This document shows positions 48,332 to 61,160 of a stretch of 64,000 nt of DNA, piece after piece (the first letter of the stretch is position 1; every line of letters starts with the position of its first letter). This stretch comes from Rhytidiadelphus loreus (taxonomy: Eukaryota; Streptophyta; Bryopsida; Hypnales; Hylocomiaceae), in assembly GCA_947034895.1 (NCBI GenBank), contig OX344765.1, positions 11,971,001-12,035,000 of the forward strand, given 5' to 3'. Below the pieces are notes generated by a model. It worked only from the letters and a program-made list of their open reading frames with translations. It was not told the origin of the DNA and searched no databases. The position numbers and the translations under genes were made by a program.

Positions 48332-51060
48332 GGAAAACCCACAGCTTGTAATTCTGATCAACAATAAAATCTTCTTAGCATCCCTAATCTTTGCAAAAAT
48401 TTGATGACCACATGTAGAAAACAAGAGAATTGGTGAGAAAGGTACACATAGTAGATGCACCACCTTGAGTGATCATTCAAGTTAGGAAAAATAAAAAGGA
48501 TTATGCAACAATTTGCTATAATCTCAAACATTAAAATTTCTAATAAGCCATCCAACAGACTTCTCAATCATAGCTTCTAACAATGAAACTAAACCCTACT
48601 TCATCAAATTGTAAACCATAAACAAAACATCACTAGCAATGACAGAAATCAAAATGGGGGATAAAATCCCTACTTGACCAAATGCATGCAGATCTGGAGT
48701 ACCCCTTGCTGAGTTTTTTGAGCTCTACAATCACACACATGCTATTCATCCCAAAGCAGACAAAGAGTATGGAAATAGTTGGTGTAAGCTTCAACAAATG
48801 CATTAAACCCTAAAACAACTTGTGAAACATGCAGACATTATACTAAATCATTGCGTAATACTACAATTTTTTTTTACAACCTTATACACTAAAATTAGGG
48901 GAGTCGACCCATACCTAATCACCTTCCCATTCCTGACCCATAGATTGTTGTATTCCCAACCATAGACTATTGTACTTTACATAGTTCAAGGAGCAATTAT
49001 GGCACATTATGATTGGATGTGAATATTGCAATCAGCCTGTGATTAGAAATAAAAAGGTCTATATTACCATTGTAGGTCGAAGAGAATCTTTCACTAAAAA
49101 ATTCATCGTAAATCCTTCTTTTTGTAATAAAATTCTGGAAAAATATGCAATCCTTCTAAATTCTATTTTTGTACATGGAAAAAAAATTGGCACTCATAAA
49201 ACCTGCACTCCAAATATGCGTAATTGCTTAAGTGATCACGTGTGGGTCGGCTCCCCTATACCACATGCCAACACTACAGTAGAAATAGCCCAACCAAGAC
49301 TACACAAAAGTTGGAATAGCTTTTGAGTATTCAAAGAAATTCCTTTTTATAAACAAACCTCTACTTCCATAACCAACCTATCATAGTCCAACCCTCTACA
49401 AATCTACAATAGCTGCAGAAAACAACCGCAAAAGATTGATACTATTTCAACAACCCTGGTTGTTAAACATTTCCTACTGTGGTACCCGCAGACCTTGTTG
49501 TTGAACAATGCCCAATCAAGACTATCTGCACATCGTGTAGCTCCATGGCCTAAGGTAGTCTGCTCTTAAAGCGACCATTTAAGAGCCGATTGCCTTTTCA
49601 AGGGAAGCTAAACTCCTTGAAACAATCTTCAATCAATTTTCATAAGAAGGAAAAAGGAATTGGCATCTAACCCAAGTTGTTTCATATTTTTTGGACCTTT
49701 GAGGAATTAGTTACAATTTTTTGAAGTTGAAACACAGTGGTCACTAAAAGTGACCTCTTCCTGAAATGTACATTGCCTATACATTGAAGAAAGCAAAATG
49801 CACCTCTGTATCATGATTACTTTTAGAACATGGGTGCTTCTAAAGCATACTACCTTACTTCTTCTCCAACCAGAATTGTAATCAGCACATTCAACACCTT
49901 GAATACTCTCAAAACACCATGCTCTCACTTGAATGTTGTCAGCTGAAACTTGCTAAATTTTCTTCGACGACTCTACTCCAACACATGCAAGCACACATGA
50001 CACACTCACAAAGTTCTCTCATAGCTCTAGCGCACCGTAAATCTCATGCGGTAATTAACCCTAATGTGATAACCCTAATCTCTCAATGCGGGCGACTAGC
50101 TAACTGAATTACCAATGAGGACGGAGCTGCTTTGTCACATGCTATGATACTTTCATTTTATACTACAACAAGATATTTACAAGGATGCGCCGAACAAAAA
50201 TAATAGAAGATTATGCAATAAATTTTATGGGAAGGCACTGCCTTGCACTATTGACTGGAGATTACTTGTTTTTCATACATGCCTTGCCCGATCAACATTC
50301 TAGACTCTCCTTAACTGAAATATGCTTTCCAATGTGAACTTCTAGCAATAAGAACTGAATTTCAAGACTTTCTTATTAATCTCTCATCTTTAAAACCATC
50401 ACATCTCTTGTCTTGTGGCTTCATTTTGTCATAGCCTCACTTTGTCATGGCTTGATTTCACTAGTTTGGTATGGTTCCATTTCATCATTAGCCATGGCTT
50501 CAAAGGCACCCTATGGTTGCAAAAAGGACCCTATATATGTCAATAAAGAAATCCTGAAGGTCTCTTTAGAAATTGGCTAAACAAGTTCAGGTCTGTAGGT
50601 CGCCACTAGAATGAGTAATATGAGATTTTTATCAAAAGAAATGATCAAAAGTAAACACTAGAATGAAGAAAAGTAGGTTGTGATTTAAACATTAAAGTCA
50701 TTTTAAAAGAAGATAATACAATATGTGTGCAATATGGAGTGAAATGTGCTTTAGTAATGTGATTTGCCAAGACCATTGTAATTTTTGACTTTCAGCTAGC
50801 CTTTGAAGTGGTTTCTTTTTATTGTCTAGTGTCTAAATTTTGAATTTTTTCTTACCCTATTCAAAGTACTTTGAGATGCTCTTTCAATGATAGAAATTTG
50901 AAATTCTGATTACAAAGCAATGAAAAGTTAAAGTCCTATTGAGGACATCCTAAATAAAGATAGGCTTTATAGAGAAGGAAGATTTCATGTACAACTACCT
51001 TGCCCTCTCCAAGAATGGCAAGAGTTCAATAGATTCAATAGAAAGTTCTAGGTTGTTGTT
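48332..51060. other. Intergenic stretch of slightly higher GC, no gene recognised
   Basis: Between about 48.6 and 50.6 kb the sequence is less AT-rich and has more complex composition than the rest of the desert. Frames of 62-105 codons occur (the longest at 49009-49326, MIGCEYCNQPVIRN...), but none resembles a known protein. Two AACCCTAA motifs lie at about 50057-50080. This could be a decayed mobile element or regulatory DNA. Confidence 0.3.
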
Positions 51061-51170
51061 TTTCCATTTTTATGAAGTGCCAAAGTGGCAATATTAAATG
51101 ATATAGTGGTGCTCCAAATTTCAACATTTATCCACATATTGGATAGGAAATATCACATTAGCACATATCA
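51061..51170. repeat. Dispersed repeat, copy 2
   Basis: This is the partner of 38601-38715, in the same orientation, with the same GGTGCTCCAAATTTCAACAT and TTGGATAGGAAATATCAC blocks. Confidence 0.65.
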
Positions 51171-51382
51171 TGTATTCATAATTTTGTTTCAACCAATTTT
51201 TTTAAAATTTGAAGTTTGATGGCAATTTTCCACCATACTATTTGTATTCCAACTTCCAAGGGTGTGGTGCATGGCCTATTATTTCAGTATAAATGGCCAC
51301 CAAATAGCCCCAAAAAATATATTGGAAAGTTCGATATCTTTAGGTCTTTGATCCAATCAATTTCAAATTTAAGGATTAGCCC

Positions 51383-51926
51383 TTGACCCCTTAAGGACAA
51401 GAGGGTAGTCCAAAATTTCAAAAGTATTGATAGGTATATTATAAAAACACAACTTAGAAGAAAAGCTTAACAATGACATTCAAACAAAAGTTGTAAAATA
51501 AACTACTTCACTAACCAATATATTTTATTCAATTTGAATCCAAAAATTAAAAATAGATTCTAAAATAGATTCTAGATTGAATATTTGTAATTTTACAATA
51601 AACTTTTTCTTTGAATTCAAATTGTTAAGTTCTAATTATGATGATTTTGTGATTTAAAAAAAATTATTTATTCTTTCAAGTCATTTTTAAGGGTCATTTT
51701 TGAATTGCTCTAGTTAGTTCTTAAAGTCAAATATACTTATATCCTTTGAACTATAGAATATTTGCAAATAACAGTTATGAAAATCTATATTGTACAAATG
51801 TAAGAGAATTAGTACAAGGATCTACAAATATTTAGATAGATGAAAAAATAAAGACTATGAGTGCTTGGAACATTTGTGCATTCATTTGATGTTTGAAATT
51901 TGAACATGTAGTCATTTAGAGGTTAA
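51383..51926. mobile_element. Worn TTAA-type element, copy H
   Basis: The left end reads TTGACCCCTTAAGGACAAGA and the inverse of the right end reads TTAACCTCTAAATGACTACA. Both are worn forms of the family end. The length (544 bp) is almost that of copy G. The interior is non-coding. Confidence 0.4.
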
Positions 51927-51956
51927 AGAACATGTATTCAATTTTTATACAACAAA

Positions 51957-52112
51957 TGAATATGAACTATTCATCCTTCCAAATGTTTATAGGAAGATAT
52001 ACCACTTAGGCATATATGAACTTGAACTATTCATCCTTCCAAATGTTTGTAGGAAGATATACCACTTGGGCATATATGAACTTGAACTATTCATCCTTCC
52101 AAATGTTTGTAA
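51957..52112. repeat. Tandem repeat, 60-bp unit, 2.6 copies
   Basis: The unit contains TGAACTTGAACTATTCATCC, TTCCAAATGTTTGTAGGAAG and ATATACCACTTGGGCATATA. Copies differ at only a few bases and the period is exactly 60. Confidence 0.85.
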
Positions 52113-53380
52113 GTATTATTAATCTTTGAATTAATTCACACCACATAAAAAAGTGCTAAGATTATTATTTTATGTGCAAATCTAATGAAATAGCCATCTA
52201 AATGTTAAAATCTTGGATATTGGTAAATTTTGGTTGAGAAGTGTACAATTAAGGTTTAGACCCACCTTATGACCATCTTTGCTACAACAAATAAGCAATT
52301 GTGCCACAATTGTCTACTCCACCAAATCCTATGTTTTCTTCTATAACTAATATGTTAATGTACAAAATAAGAAGATTTGATGTTGCTTGGACTTTAATTT
52401 ATTGAAGCTACGTGAATGTATGTTATTTTTTGATAGTTTAATTTAGCACAAATCTTGATTGCCATCTCCTTTATATCAAGCTTTGTTATAAGCAATTCCA
52501 ATAATATTGAAAAAGCTATAAGTTTTTTTTTTGGTTTGGGGAGCAAAGTTGAGCTATCTAAGCAAAAAGTAAATTATCTTCTTTTATTGCAAATCCTTTT
52601 ACTATGCATCCAAAAAAAGCAGTCACTGCCCACTCCTAACTAATTTGTTTTACTTCATTTTATAGATATATGTGTATGTAGAATTTTTTGAATCATTCTA
52701 TCCTATTGATAGAGTGAAAGATATGAAAATTAGATTTTGTAGGTTATTATGACATGACTTTAATCAAATTACTCGAAAATAAATTATTTTATGAAATCAA
52801 TTCTAACATTTTTAAAACATCCAAAAATGTTGATTGCCTCCTACAACAATCTTAAAGGAATTTTGACCACTAGAACTTATAAAAATAATTTGAGAAATTC
52901 AAACAGCTAGGAGGTTAGAGAAATGAGTAGATACCTATAACCAATCTTTTCAATGGCTCTTGCATGATGCCTAACAAAAAAATCCAAAACAAGAGTCTTA
53001 TATTGGCCTATGCAACTGGATTTGGGATTGAAAAAGAAACCCAAAATCATGCTTGAGGTGAACTTTATGGGGAATGGAATCAAGGTAAGGAATATAATAA
53101 GGTCCCCCTACTTTATTATATGGTACTTGGCATAGCTAGATCTACAAATATATACACCCAAATCACATTTTTGACTACACATACATGATACTATGTACAT
53201 GGAGATTGCAAGTGCATACACTATCCATTGATCGTAGTCATGGGGGCCCGCCAATACTTAAAACCAACTGCACCCCCTGCACACCTATAGAAAACACACC
53301 TACAAAAAGACAACTTCCATGTGCACCAAAACCAACTACTACGATAATTGCCAATAGCCAGTTGTCTTGTCTTGTCTTAT
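52113..53380. other. AT-rich intergenic DNA without a recognisable feature
   Basis: No gene-like frame, repeat boundary or structured element was seen. Confidence 0.4.
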
Positions 53381-53833
53381 ATTTTACAACATACATCATC
53401 TCAAGATTTTAGAGTGTAGTGTTGGGCAACAGAGTATCAATGTCTTTGTCAATGTGCAGGGTTATCAATTCCATCAAGAGAGAGACTCTTATATTTTACA
53501 ATGTACATCATTTAAAGATTTTAGAGCATAGCTTTCATAGTGTAGTGTTGGGCAATATAATATCGATGTCTTTTGTCAACATGGCTATCAACTCCATCAC
53601 AAGAGAGAGACTCTTATATTTTACAATGTACATCATCTAAAGATTTTAGAGTGTAGTGTTGGGCAACATAATATCCATGTCTTCGTCAATAGGGCTATCA
53701 ATTCGATCACGAGAGAGAGACTCTTATATTTTACAATGTACATCATCTAAAGATTTTAGAGTATAGTGTTGGGCAACATAATGTCAATGTCATCATCAAA
53801 CAGGCAGCTATCTACTCCATCAGGAGAGAGACT
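53381..53833. repeat. Tandem repeat, about 107-125-bp unit, four copies
   Basis: Each copy carries CTTATATTTTACAATGTACA, then AAGATTTTAGAGTGTAGTGT, TGGGCAACATAATATC and AGAGAGAGACT. Unit lengths vary because the second copy has a short insertion (CTTTCATAGTG region). The array sits beside the GC-richer island at 53.9 kb. Confidence 0.85.
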
Positions 53834-53899
53834 GAGTGCCATTGTAAGTTCCATCTAGAAGATTTTCTTTTTTAAATTTAAAATTAAATTTAAAAAAAA

Positions 53900-54330
53900 A
53901 AATACAGCACCATTGATGAAAATTTTGAAACCCTTCTGTGTGTCCACCGACAAGACACATCCCAAAGGCAAATGCAAAGGCGCAAGCACAAGCGACCCCT
54001 GTCGCGTACGGTCCCTGCACCAACCACTTGCTCTTTTTCAGAATTCAGCAGCTCCGTGTTGGAGAATTTTTTGTTGTTGGGGAGACGGACGGATCATCGT
54101 AGAAGAAGAGGAGGAAGAGGAGTATCCTATCTAACTTAAGCTTAATATATATTTTGGACCTAATAATAAGTTATTTGTTTGTGACAGTCTCACATGATTT
54201 TGCCATCCAATCAGTCAGTCAGTCAAGCGGAAGGTAGGACTGGATCCAACCCCACCCCTGACCCCGGCCTTGCCTCCGAGAGCCTTGCTCCGTTTCCGAG
54301 GAAGTAAGGTGTGGTGCCAAACTGACAAGG
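53900..54330. other. GC-richer island of unknown nature
   Basis: Two GC-rich segments (about 53935-54120 and 54230-54310) flank a short AT-rich stretch. The first ends in a purine-rich run of GAAGAAGAGGAGGAAGAG type. Short frames on both strands have no recognised product. It may be a promoter or leader fragment carried by a mobile element. Confidence 0.25.
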
Positions 54331-54534
54331 AGTAGTACACAGATTCTTGCCTAAAATGCACACTTTCTTAACATGAGAGCCTATGCTCCTGTTTTGGGTA
54401 ATCGTCGTACGTACGAGACCAACATTTCGAAAACTTGTACTATGTTATCAACATTTTCAGAATGATCCGTGCTAGGATCAATGTACATTTTGAAAACTGG
54501 TAACTTATTATCATTCCACTTTGGAAAACTGATA

Positions 54535-55461
54535 TTAACCCTAAAGGACCAAGGCCTTTCTTTTGCCAGAAAACACTCAAAACTGCCATATCTATAGCAA
54601 GGAGTAAAGAAAATTGAAAATTGTTTTATTTTCATATCTAATTGTAGGATCTTACACCTAACTAGTATGAGAGTGTGGAAAAAAATTCAGAATTTTTGAC
54701 CACTCAAATTGCAAGATAACTGCGTTTAAAGTGGAAAAAACAAGTTTTTCAGCACATTGTGGGACTAGATTTTTTGACTTTGAACATTTTTAACTTAAAA
54801 TTTTTGCACTACAGAGTTTTGAGCTTTAAATCTTTATAGTGGACAATTGAGTTGAGAGTCTAGGTAAAAAAAAGAAATTAATTATCATTCTTAAAAAAAT
54901 TGTTAAGTAGAAGTAGGAATGAGATAGAAGGAAAATCTAAAATATTCATATATTTTAGATGGAATTAAAATGCACTAATCCCAATGGTGAGATTGTTCTA
55001 GCAAGTAAATCAGACCATGCAAAAAAAAAAAATTGAAAATTTGAAAAATTGCGTTCAGAAATGAATCCTATAAGTTATTTTTTCAAGAAGATGCTCTAAC
55101 TACCCGAAAAACAAGAATGTCCATAACTTTCTCATAATATATCCAAATGAAATGAATCAAAGCTTTTTAGATAGAAAAAAAATATAATCTATGAGAAAAA
55201 ATAAAAAAATAAAAAATAAAAAATAAAAATTCCATTTTATTTGGGCTGCCCGAGCTGCCCGCCGTCCCCTTGTTTGAGCTTATTTGGTCATAACTATTGT
55301 TCCCAGGCATACATTCTGAAAAAAATTATATTCCCACGAAGCTAATCAACTTTTCTACCTCCAAAAAAAATTTCAAAATATTAGAAGAAAATTTCAGCCC
55401 GTAGGTACCTGCCTGAAAACGCATTTGTCCCCCGAAGGGACAATGGTCCTTTAGGGGTTAA
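54535..55461. mobile_element. TTAA-flanked TIR element, copy C
   Basis: The left end reads TTAACCCTAAAGGACCAAGG and the inverse of the right end reads TTAACCCCTAAAGGACCATT. Length is 927 bp. It is the close sister of copy B; the two can be aligned end to end with few gaps. An 84-codon minus frame at its left end is chance. The well-kept ends and similarity to B suggest the family moved relatively recently. Confidence 0.75.
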
Positions 55462-56689
55462 AGTAGCCGACCCATTTCCAACCACTTAAGCAATTACATG
55501 TAAGGTAAGAGGTCCATCTAAGGGCTGGAACTAAATTTTTGGGAGGTGGAACATCTTGAAATTTGTTATAAAATTTGAAGTTGAAATAGCATAGGGCTCT
55601 AAAATGGCCCACCTCCTAAAATGAACATTGTCTATACATTGCTGAAGGCTATGAAAAATAAACATGTACAAATAGTGTACATTTAAGAAGGTGGGCCATT
55701 TTTTAGCCTGCTCCATTTCAAGACCTCCTACCTTATTTGGAGTGTGGGTTTCTTGAGTGTGGAAATTTTCCCATGTACTAAAATAGTGTTTGGAAGGATT
55801 CTATAATTTTTCTTAATTTTATTTCTCAAAACATAAGTAATGTGAATCTTTTAGCTACAGATTCTATTCGACATATATTGGTCATGTAGACCTTCCTATT
55901 TCAGACCAAGGGTTGGGTGCAAATCCACCAAGGGGTGGTTGCAATATTGAGAATCATGTAGACAAATATAATGCACCACAACTACACTTGAAAGTTTGCC
56001 ATAATTTATCACTATTCATCTCTTCCTGCATAGAAAGAGAGGAGCCTACATAGCCAAAATGGAGAGGTGATCAAAAATGGGTTGGCTATTATATCAACAT
56101 TTTGAAAACTCCTACTAGCAACATTTTTGAAAATCCTTAAATTTTTTCATAGTGAGTGTACATATCACATGCTAGGAAAAACTTTCTATCACTAATTAAA
56201 TTTTTAAAAGAATTAAGATAATGTGATTATAAGAATCAATTCAAATGCTTAATATTTGGATACTTTTGGGTGTTGCTACCTTATATCCTTGCTATAGTCT
56301 TTTCTTATTTTGACAAAGTCAACCACAAAATTCTATGGCATTGGTAATTGCTTGGTATGTCATTTATTCTCTTAGTTATCTTGTTGAAGAACATCCTCCA
56401 AACATTTCAAAGTGAAAAAACTCACAAAATTGTAAAATTGCAATGAATGAATTTCAAAACTAAGATTTTTTCAACCCTTTGTAGAGGTTTGCCTTACCAA
56501 TTGCATGATCATGATGCTTGGATTTCCAAAAGAAGTATTTTCAGTTCTTTCCAAATGGCTAGATTTCATCTTTCAAACATTTTACCCGAAAATGTGTAGA
56601 TCATACAACTTGTAACTTTCCATCCATTAATATGCTAAATAAATAAATTGGGTGTATATATAAAAATAAAAATAAATAAAAATTCATTC

Positions 56690-57263
56690 TTGAAAAAAAT
56701 AGTAAGTAGAAAGAAGTAGGGAATGATTTAAATACTAAATTGTCAAAAATTTAGTTATGGAATTGAAAAATTCCAATCCCAATGGTTGTAATGTTGTACT
56801 AAACAATGTACATCCTATGATTTTTTTTTTTTCAAAAAGTATTGAAAATTCAATTAAATGAAGGATTTCAAAGTTTATTTTAGAATAGAGATTCCATAAT
56901 TGCCCACAAACAAAAATTCCTCATAACTTTCATCTCATTAATCAAAATTGAATGATTCAAAGCTTTGCATGTATATATAAATCTTGGAAAACCAATTTCA
57001 AATTTTTTTTTCTTGGAAAAAGTGATTTTTTTTAGTTGCCCTGCTACTTCGGTTGAGAAAAAACTACATATTATACAATAACCATTTAACCATGTAGTCA
57101 AAAATTACAAAAATTGTTGCACTTTCTTTGAAGCTACTCCTTGACCACATATTGTGTGAAAATTTAATATAAAAAATAATAAAAAATAAAAAATTCTATT
57201 GTTATTGAGTTGGTTAAAATTTCTATGTTGCCAAAAAACATTGTTTGATTCTTTAGGGGTTAA
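56690..57263. mobile_element. Partial TTAA-type element, copy E
   Basis: The right end reads TTCTTTAGGGGTTAA. From about 56690 it matches the right half of copy D, including GTAAGTAGAAAGAAGTAGGG, CCAATCCCAATGGTTGTAAT and CTCATAACTTTCATCTCATT. The left end could not be found, so the copy is truncated or too diverged to trace. Confidence 0.6.
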
Positions 57264-60200
57264 TGAATAGACTCCATCCTATGCATTTGTATTTTTCCTA
57301 TAATAATTAAAGATCCAATTTTAAAAACAATTCCAAATGTTATTTTTGTAGAGAAAGTTCATAGGATTTGTTGTAACTTTCATTTCATTAATTGATCAAA
57401 ATAGGACACGTCAATTTTTTTCATGTAAATGTACACCTATACAAAAATACAAAAATACAAATTTAAACAAAAGAAGAAAATTTTATTAGTTGCAGCACTA
57501 CTCAAGTTTGTTCCCTAACCAAAACAAAACTTATGATTTTTTCAATTATCATTGAAATTGCACAAAACAAGGACTAACATGAAGAGGATGATAATGAGGA
57601 GATACATAAAATAATAAATAAATAAATAATCCAAATTTATCAGAGCCTACTCAAAAGAACGTGATAAATCATTATGGTCAATGAAAGGCTTAAAGGATTA
57701 ATAATATGTTTTTATATCCACCCATAGGAATAAATTATGCAATGATGTTTTATGGTTTGAAAAATGCAAAAGTTATGAAGCCAAATGAAAATGAAACACA
57801 TGTCATAGTGATAATGGCATGTGGAGATCCACCATTCAAATGAAACTCCTCTAGCTTTGTATATTCATCCTCATAATAAAGTTCTACTTTTGATATTTTG
57901 AATTGGCCCTCCAAATCCTTGCCCTCAAATAAATAAATAAATTCTTCATATAAGTGGAGGAAAAAACAATCTTCTAATGAAATGTCCACATTAGCATTCC
58001 TAATCTCTTATATTATGTGCAACCTGTGTCATAATTTCATCTTCCACATTTCATCCAAATTATATTTCTATCATTTGTTGTTGCTAAATCATGATGACAT
58101 TGAAACATTTTCTCAATAAAACCTTCCAACTTGATGGTCCCTTTTGGGTATTCTTTCATTGCAACATGCCTTGTTTTAATTATTTATGAAACCTCATTAT
58201 TCAATTCTTTGTCAACATTGAAGACATAATAAGTTATACATAACTTCTACTTAGGAATTGTGGCAAAAAAGCACCTACCAATTTTTTGTTGATTGGGAGT
58301 ATTGTAAACTTTTGAGTATTTTTTTATTAGTATATAATATGAAGGATTAACATCACAATGAAGGTAATATATTTTTAACAATTTCAAGGAGTTACGTGAT
58401 TACAATATTGACAATTATAATTTTTTAATTTTTTTAATTTTTTGGATCAATTTTGTGCATCATGAACTTTAGTCTTTGGACAAAAAGATTAGAATTAAAA
58501 ATGCATTATATGGCTGTGAAATATAAATTGAATGCATTGCCCAATTCAACAAATGTTTCAGATGCAAGGACATTAAGATGTAACAATAGTCCACATTACA
58601 AACCATACTCTCTCTACGATGGCTAATGCTATTTGATGCTTTCAATTCCAAAAACAAACTCAAGTATTTTGAAAACCAACATCATTTGCATGTTTGTCAA
58701 ACTGTTGTTAATTCAAATTCTATAAATGTCAATTTCTTTCAATTTTTGTATACAACAACTTGAACTGATGTATACCAACATACCAAGGTATAAAAAGGAG
58801 TTCTAAGAAAAAATTGGAAAAAGATAAAATAATTCCGAATCATGTTGAACATAATTGAGTTTTAGACATGGCTAACTTTGAAATTGAATTTCTTTCAAAT
58901 CACAATTATTTTTTTCTTCAAACTTCCATGATAACACGTAGTATGTTGCACACTACAACTCTAGTATGTCTACTTTTGAACTTTGTCCATTGATGCTTAT
59001 GGTATGGTTGTTTGAATGAAAATGTTTCAAAATTGTACTCAGTTTCGTCAATCACTATCAAGCAACCTAATTGTTAAGACAACCTAATTGTTAAGACAAC
59101 CTAATTTCACTATTTTTTGTAAGTCCTTTGGACTTACAAAAATTTAGGAGCAAACAATATGACAAATTGTAAATCCAATTGTTAGGTGTAATGTCACCTA
59201 GATTGGCACAAAGTATTTGATCCCAGAGTGTCCAATCAATGATTTTATGGTCGTTTATCCAATTTCAAGCAATTCATTTTTGAGTTGAAAAAATATTTTA
59301 TAGTTATTTTTTAATGCATACTAGATCAAGTTGTCTTTGAATGTTTTATTCCAAATTTAGATCACTCCATGAAAAGTGTTTTTTAATGAAAAAATCACAA
59401 ACGGTTCAATATTTGCCTAATGTTACAAAAATACTATTAGGGAAAAGGTTGATGCTAATATCCTTGAGTACATATAACTTATACACTAATCAATTAAATC
59501 TATAATTATATCCAATCATAAAAAAATGGTGCTGAAAATTTAAATTGTATACCAATTAGATGAATATCAAGAGGAAATTCCTTCAAATTGATTTGAAATC
59601 ATTTGTAAATATTTTTCAAAACATGTGTATAAATGCCTTTTATTCTTGATGCTTAACATCTTCAGTTTTCAATGGAGTCATTAAAAAAATTTGAAGAAGT
59701 TGTACTTATCAACACATCTTAGTTTTGCCTTGTATCCCTTAGAAATTTGGGTTTAATAATTGTACAACTTAGAGGGATATATTTCCCCCAAAAAAATTCA
59801 ACTAAGTGAATTAACCTTGAAATATTGTAGAGGAAAAAGAAATCCCATGAATCTCTTTCAAGCATACAATGGAAACAAAGAATAATATGATTAATACATT
59901 ATTGGAATGCAAATTGCAACTTCTCTTTAGACCGCAATGTCAATTTGTATGTTGTAGACATGAAATACAACAAATCCCTTATGTGTGGCCAAATGCAACC
60001 TCACTATTTGTTGCACAATGCTGCATTCTAATGTAAAGGTTTGAATTAAGATTTTTTTGTGTGGAATTGGCCTTGAAAGGGTTGGGATTGGGTTGTATAA
60101 ACAAGATTTATAACTTCAAGGAACACCACTACGTGGTTTAGGCACATGGCAAAAGCTTCATTCATCATTCTACAATTTGAAGGGGTACTTTTGGATTACC

Positions 60201-60930
60201 ATTACACAACCAAATAGGGAGTTCAAAGAACCACAATAGAATCCAAATGGACAAGAATAATCCTCCCTTAGAGACAACAATGGGAAGCTTTATGCTTAAG
60301 CTTTGATCACCTATAATGTATCTATTCTTATAATTGGAAAGTGGCTTGACCAAAATATATGTGAAAAAAAATTGATTTGTTGTTCCATTGTAAAAATGAT
60401 ATTGTGAAACTGATCAATCTAATTATACGCAATGACCAAAAGGATGACAATGGATCATCCTCTTTTATAGGTAAGGTAACTATATAAAGACGTCCAAATC
60501 ATCCGGGGTTTGGATATAAATGAAATGAAATTCATTGCTACAAGAACAATTTTCAAATAAGCATTTGATTATGGTTCTTTTATAACTCAATTGTCTTTGT
60601 TTTTATTGAGTGATATGAAAATTTATTTATGTTTCACTTACTATAAAGTCTTTGGAGACTAAATGAATGGACAATGATTTTCAAAATGTTAATTATACAT
60701 GTACTGAAAATGACTTTAGGGACTCATATTCCAAAGTTGCATGTTATAGATGAGGATCCAAATATATTGATTTTGAACATAGATTTGCAATAAAATCAAG
60801 TTCAATAATCTCACGAATTTTGTTTTTAGGAAAATTCAACAAAAAGTTCATGAACTTTAAGAAGCTCTAGCATACTAAAAAATATAAAAAATTCTAAAGT
60901 GCAAATTGCTGCACACGAAAATTGTAGGGG
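57264..60930. other. AT-rich intergenic DNA with small hairpin and short direct repeats
   Basis: No gene is recognised. A 79-codon minus frame at 57750-57989 has an acidic, protein-like middle (EGKDLEGQFKISKVELYYED) but no known relative. Near 59067-59107 the phrase AACCTAATTGTTAAGAC is repeated in tandem, next to the hairpin at 59114-59142. Confidence 0.35.
59114..59142. repeat. Perfect 13-bp hairpin
   Basis: TTTTTGTAAGTCC and its inverse GGACTTACAAAAA are separated by three T residues. There is no adjacent gene, so a terminator role is not supported. Confidence 0.7.
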
Positions 60931-61160
60931 TGCTAATATATAAGTCTAGGATCATGAGCATGTGAACTTAGGACTCTAAACACCTATATTATAGGTATCT
61001 ATATTATAGAAACTTTCCATGATTGTAGAAAATCTATGTTATAGATACTAATATTATAGGTATTTATGTTATAAGTACCTTCAATGGTTGTAGCATATCT
61101 AAGTACTATACCTAAACTCAAGGCTTATATGCTCACATTTCTATGCTCATATGCTAGCAT
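60931..61160. mobile_element. TIR-like element with TATTATAGGTAT units, copy 2
   Basis: This is the inverted relative of 35325-35873. Read on the minus strand the end is ATGCTAGCATATGAGC, followed by GAAATGTGAGC and AGCCTTGAG, as in copy 1. The interior has a few units of the same family (ATATTATAGGTAT, TTATAGATACTAATATTATA). Length 230 bp. Confidence 0.55.

Noticed and set aside
49009..49326. 105-codon frame MIGCEYCNQPVIRN as a zinc-binding protein
   Set aside because: A single CxxC near the start is not enough; no second metal site, no splice context and no family resemblance.
50050..50085. AACCCTAA motifs as interstitial telomeric DNA
   Set aside because: Only two isolated motifs, not a tandem array; such telo-box motifs are common by chance and in plant promoters.
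59114..59142. Hairpin followed by T-rich DNA as a transcription terminator
   Set aside because: Bacterial-type terminators do not apply here and no gene is near.
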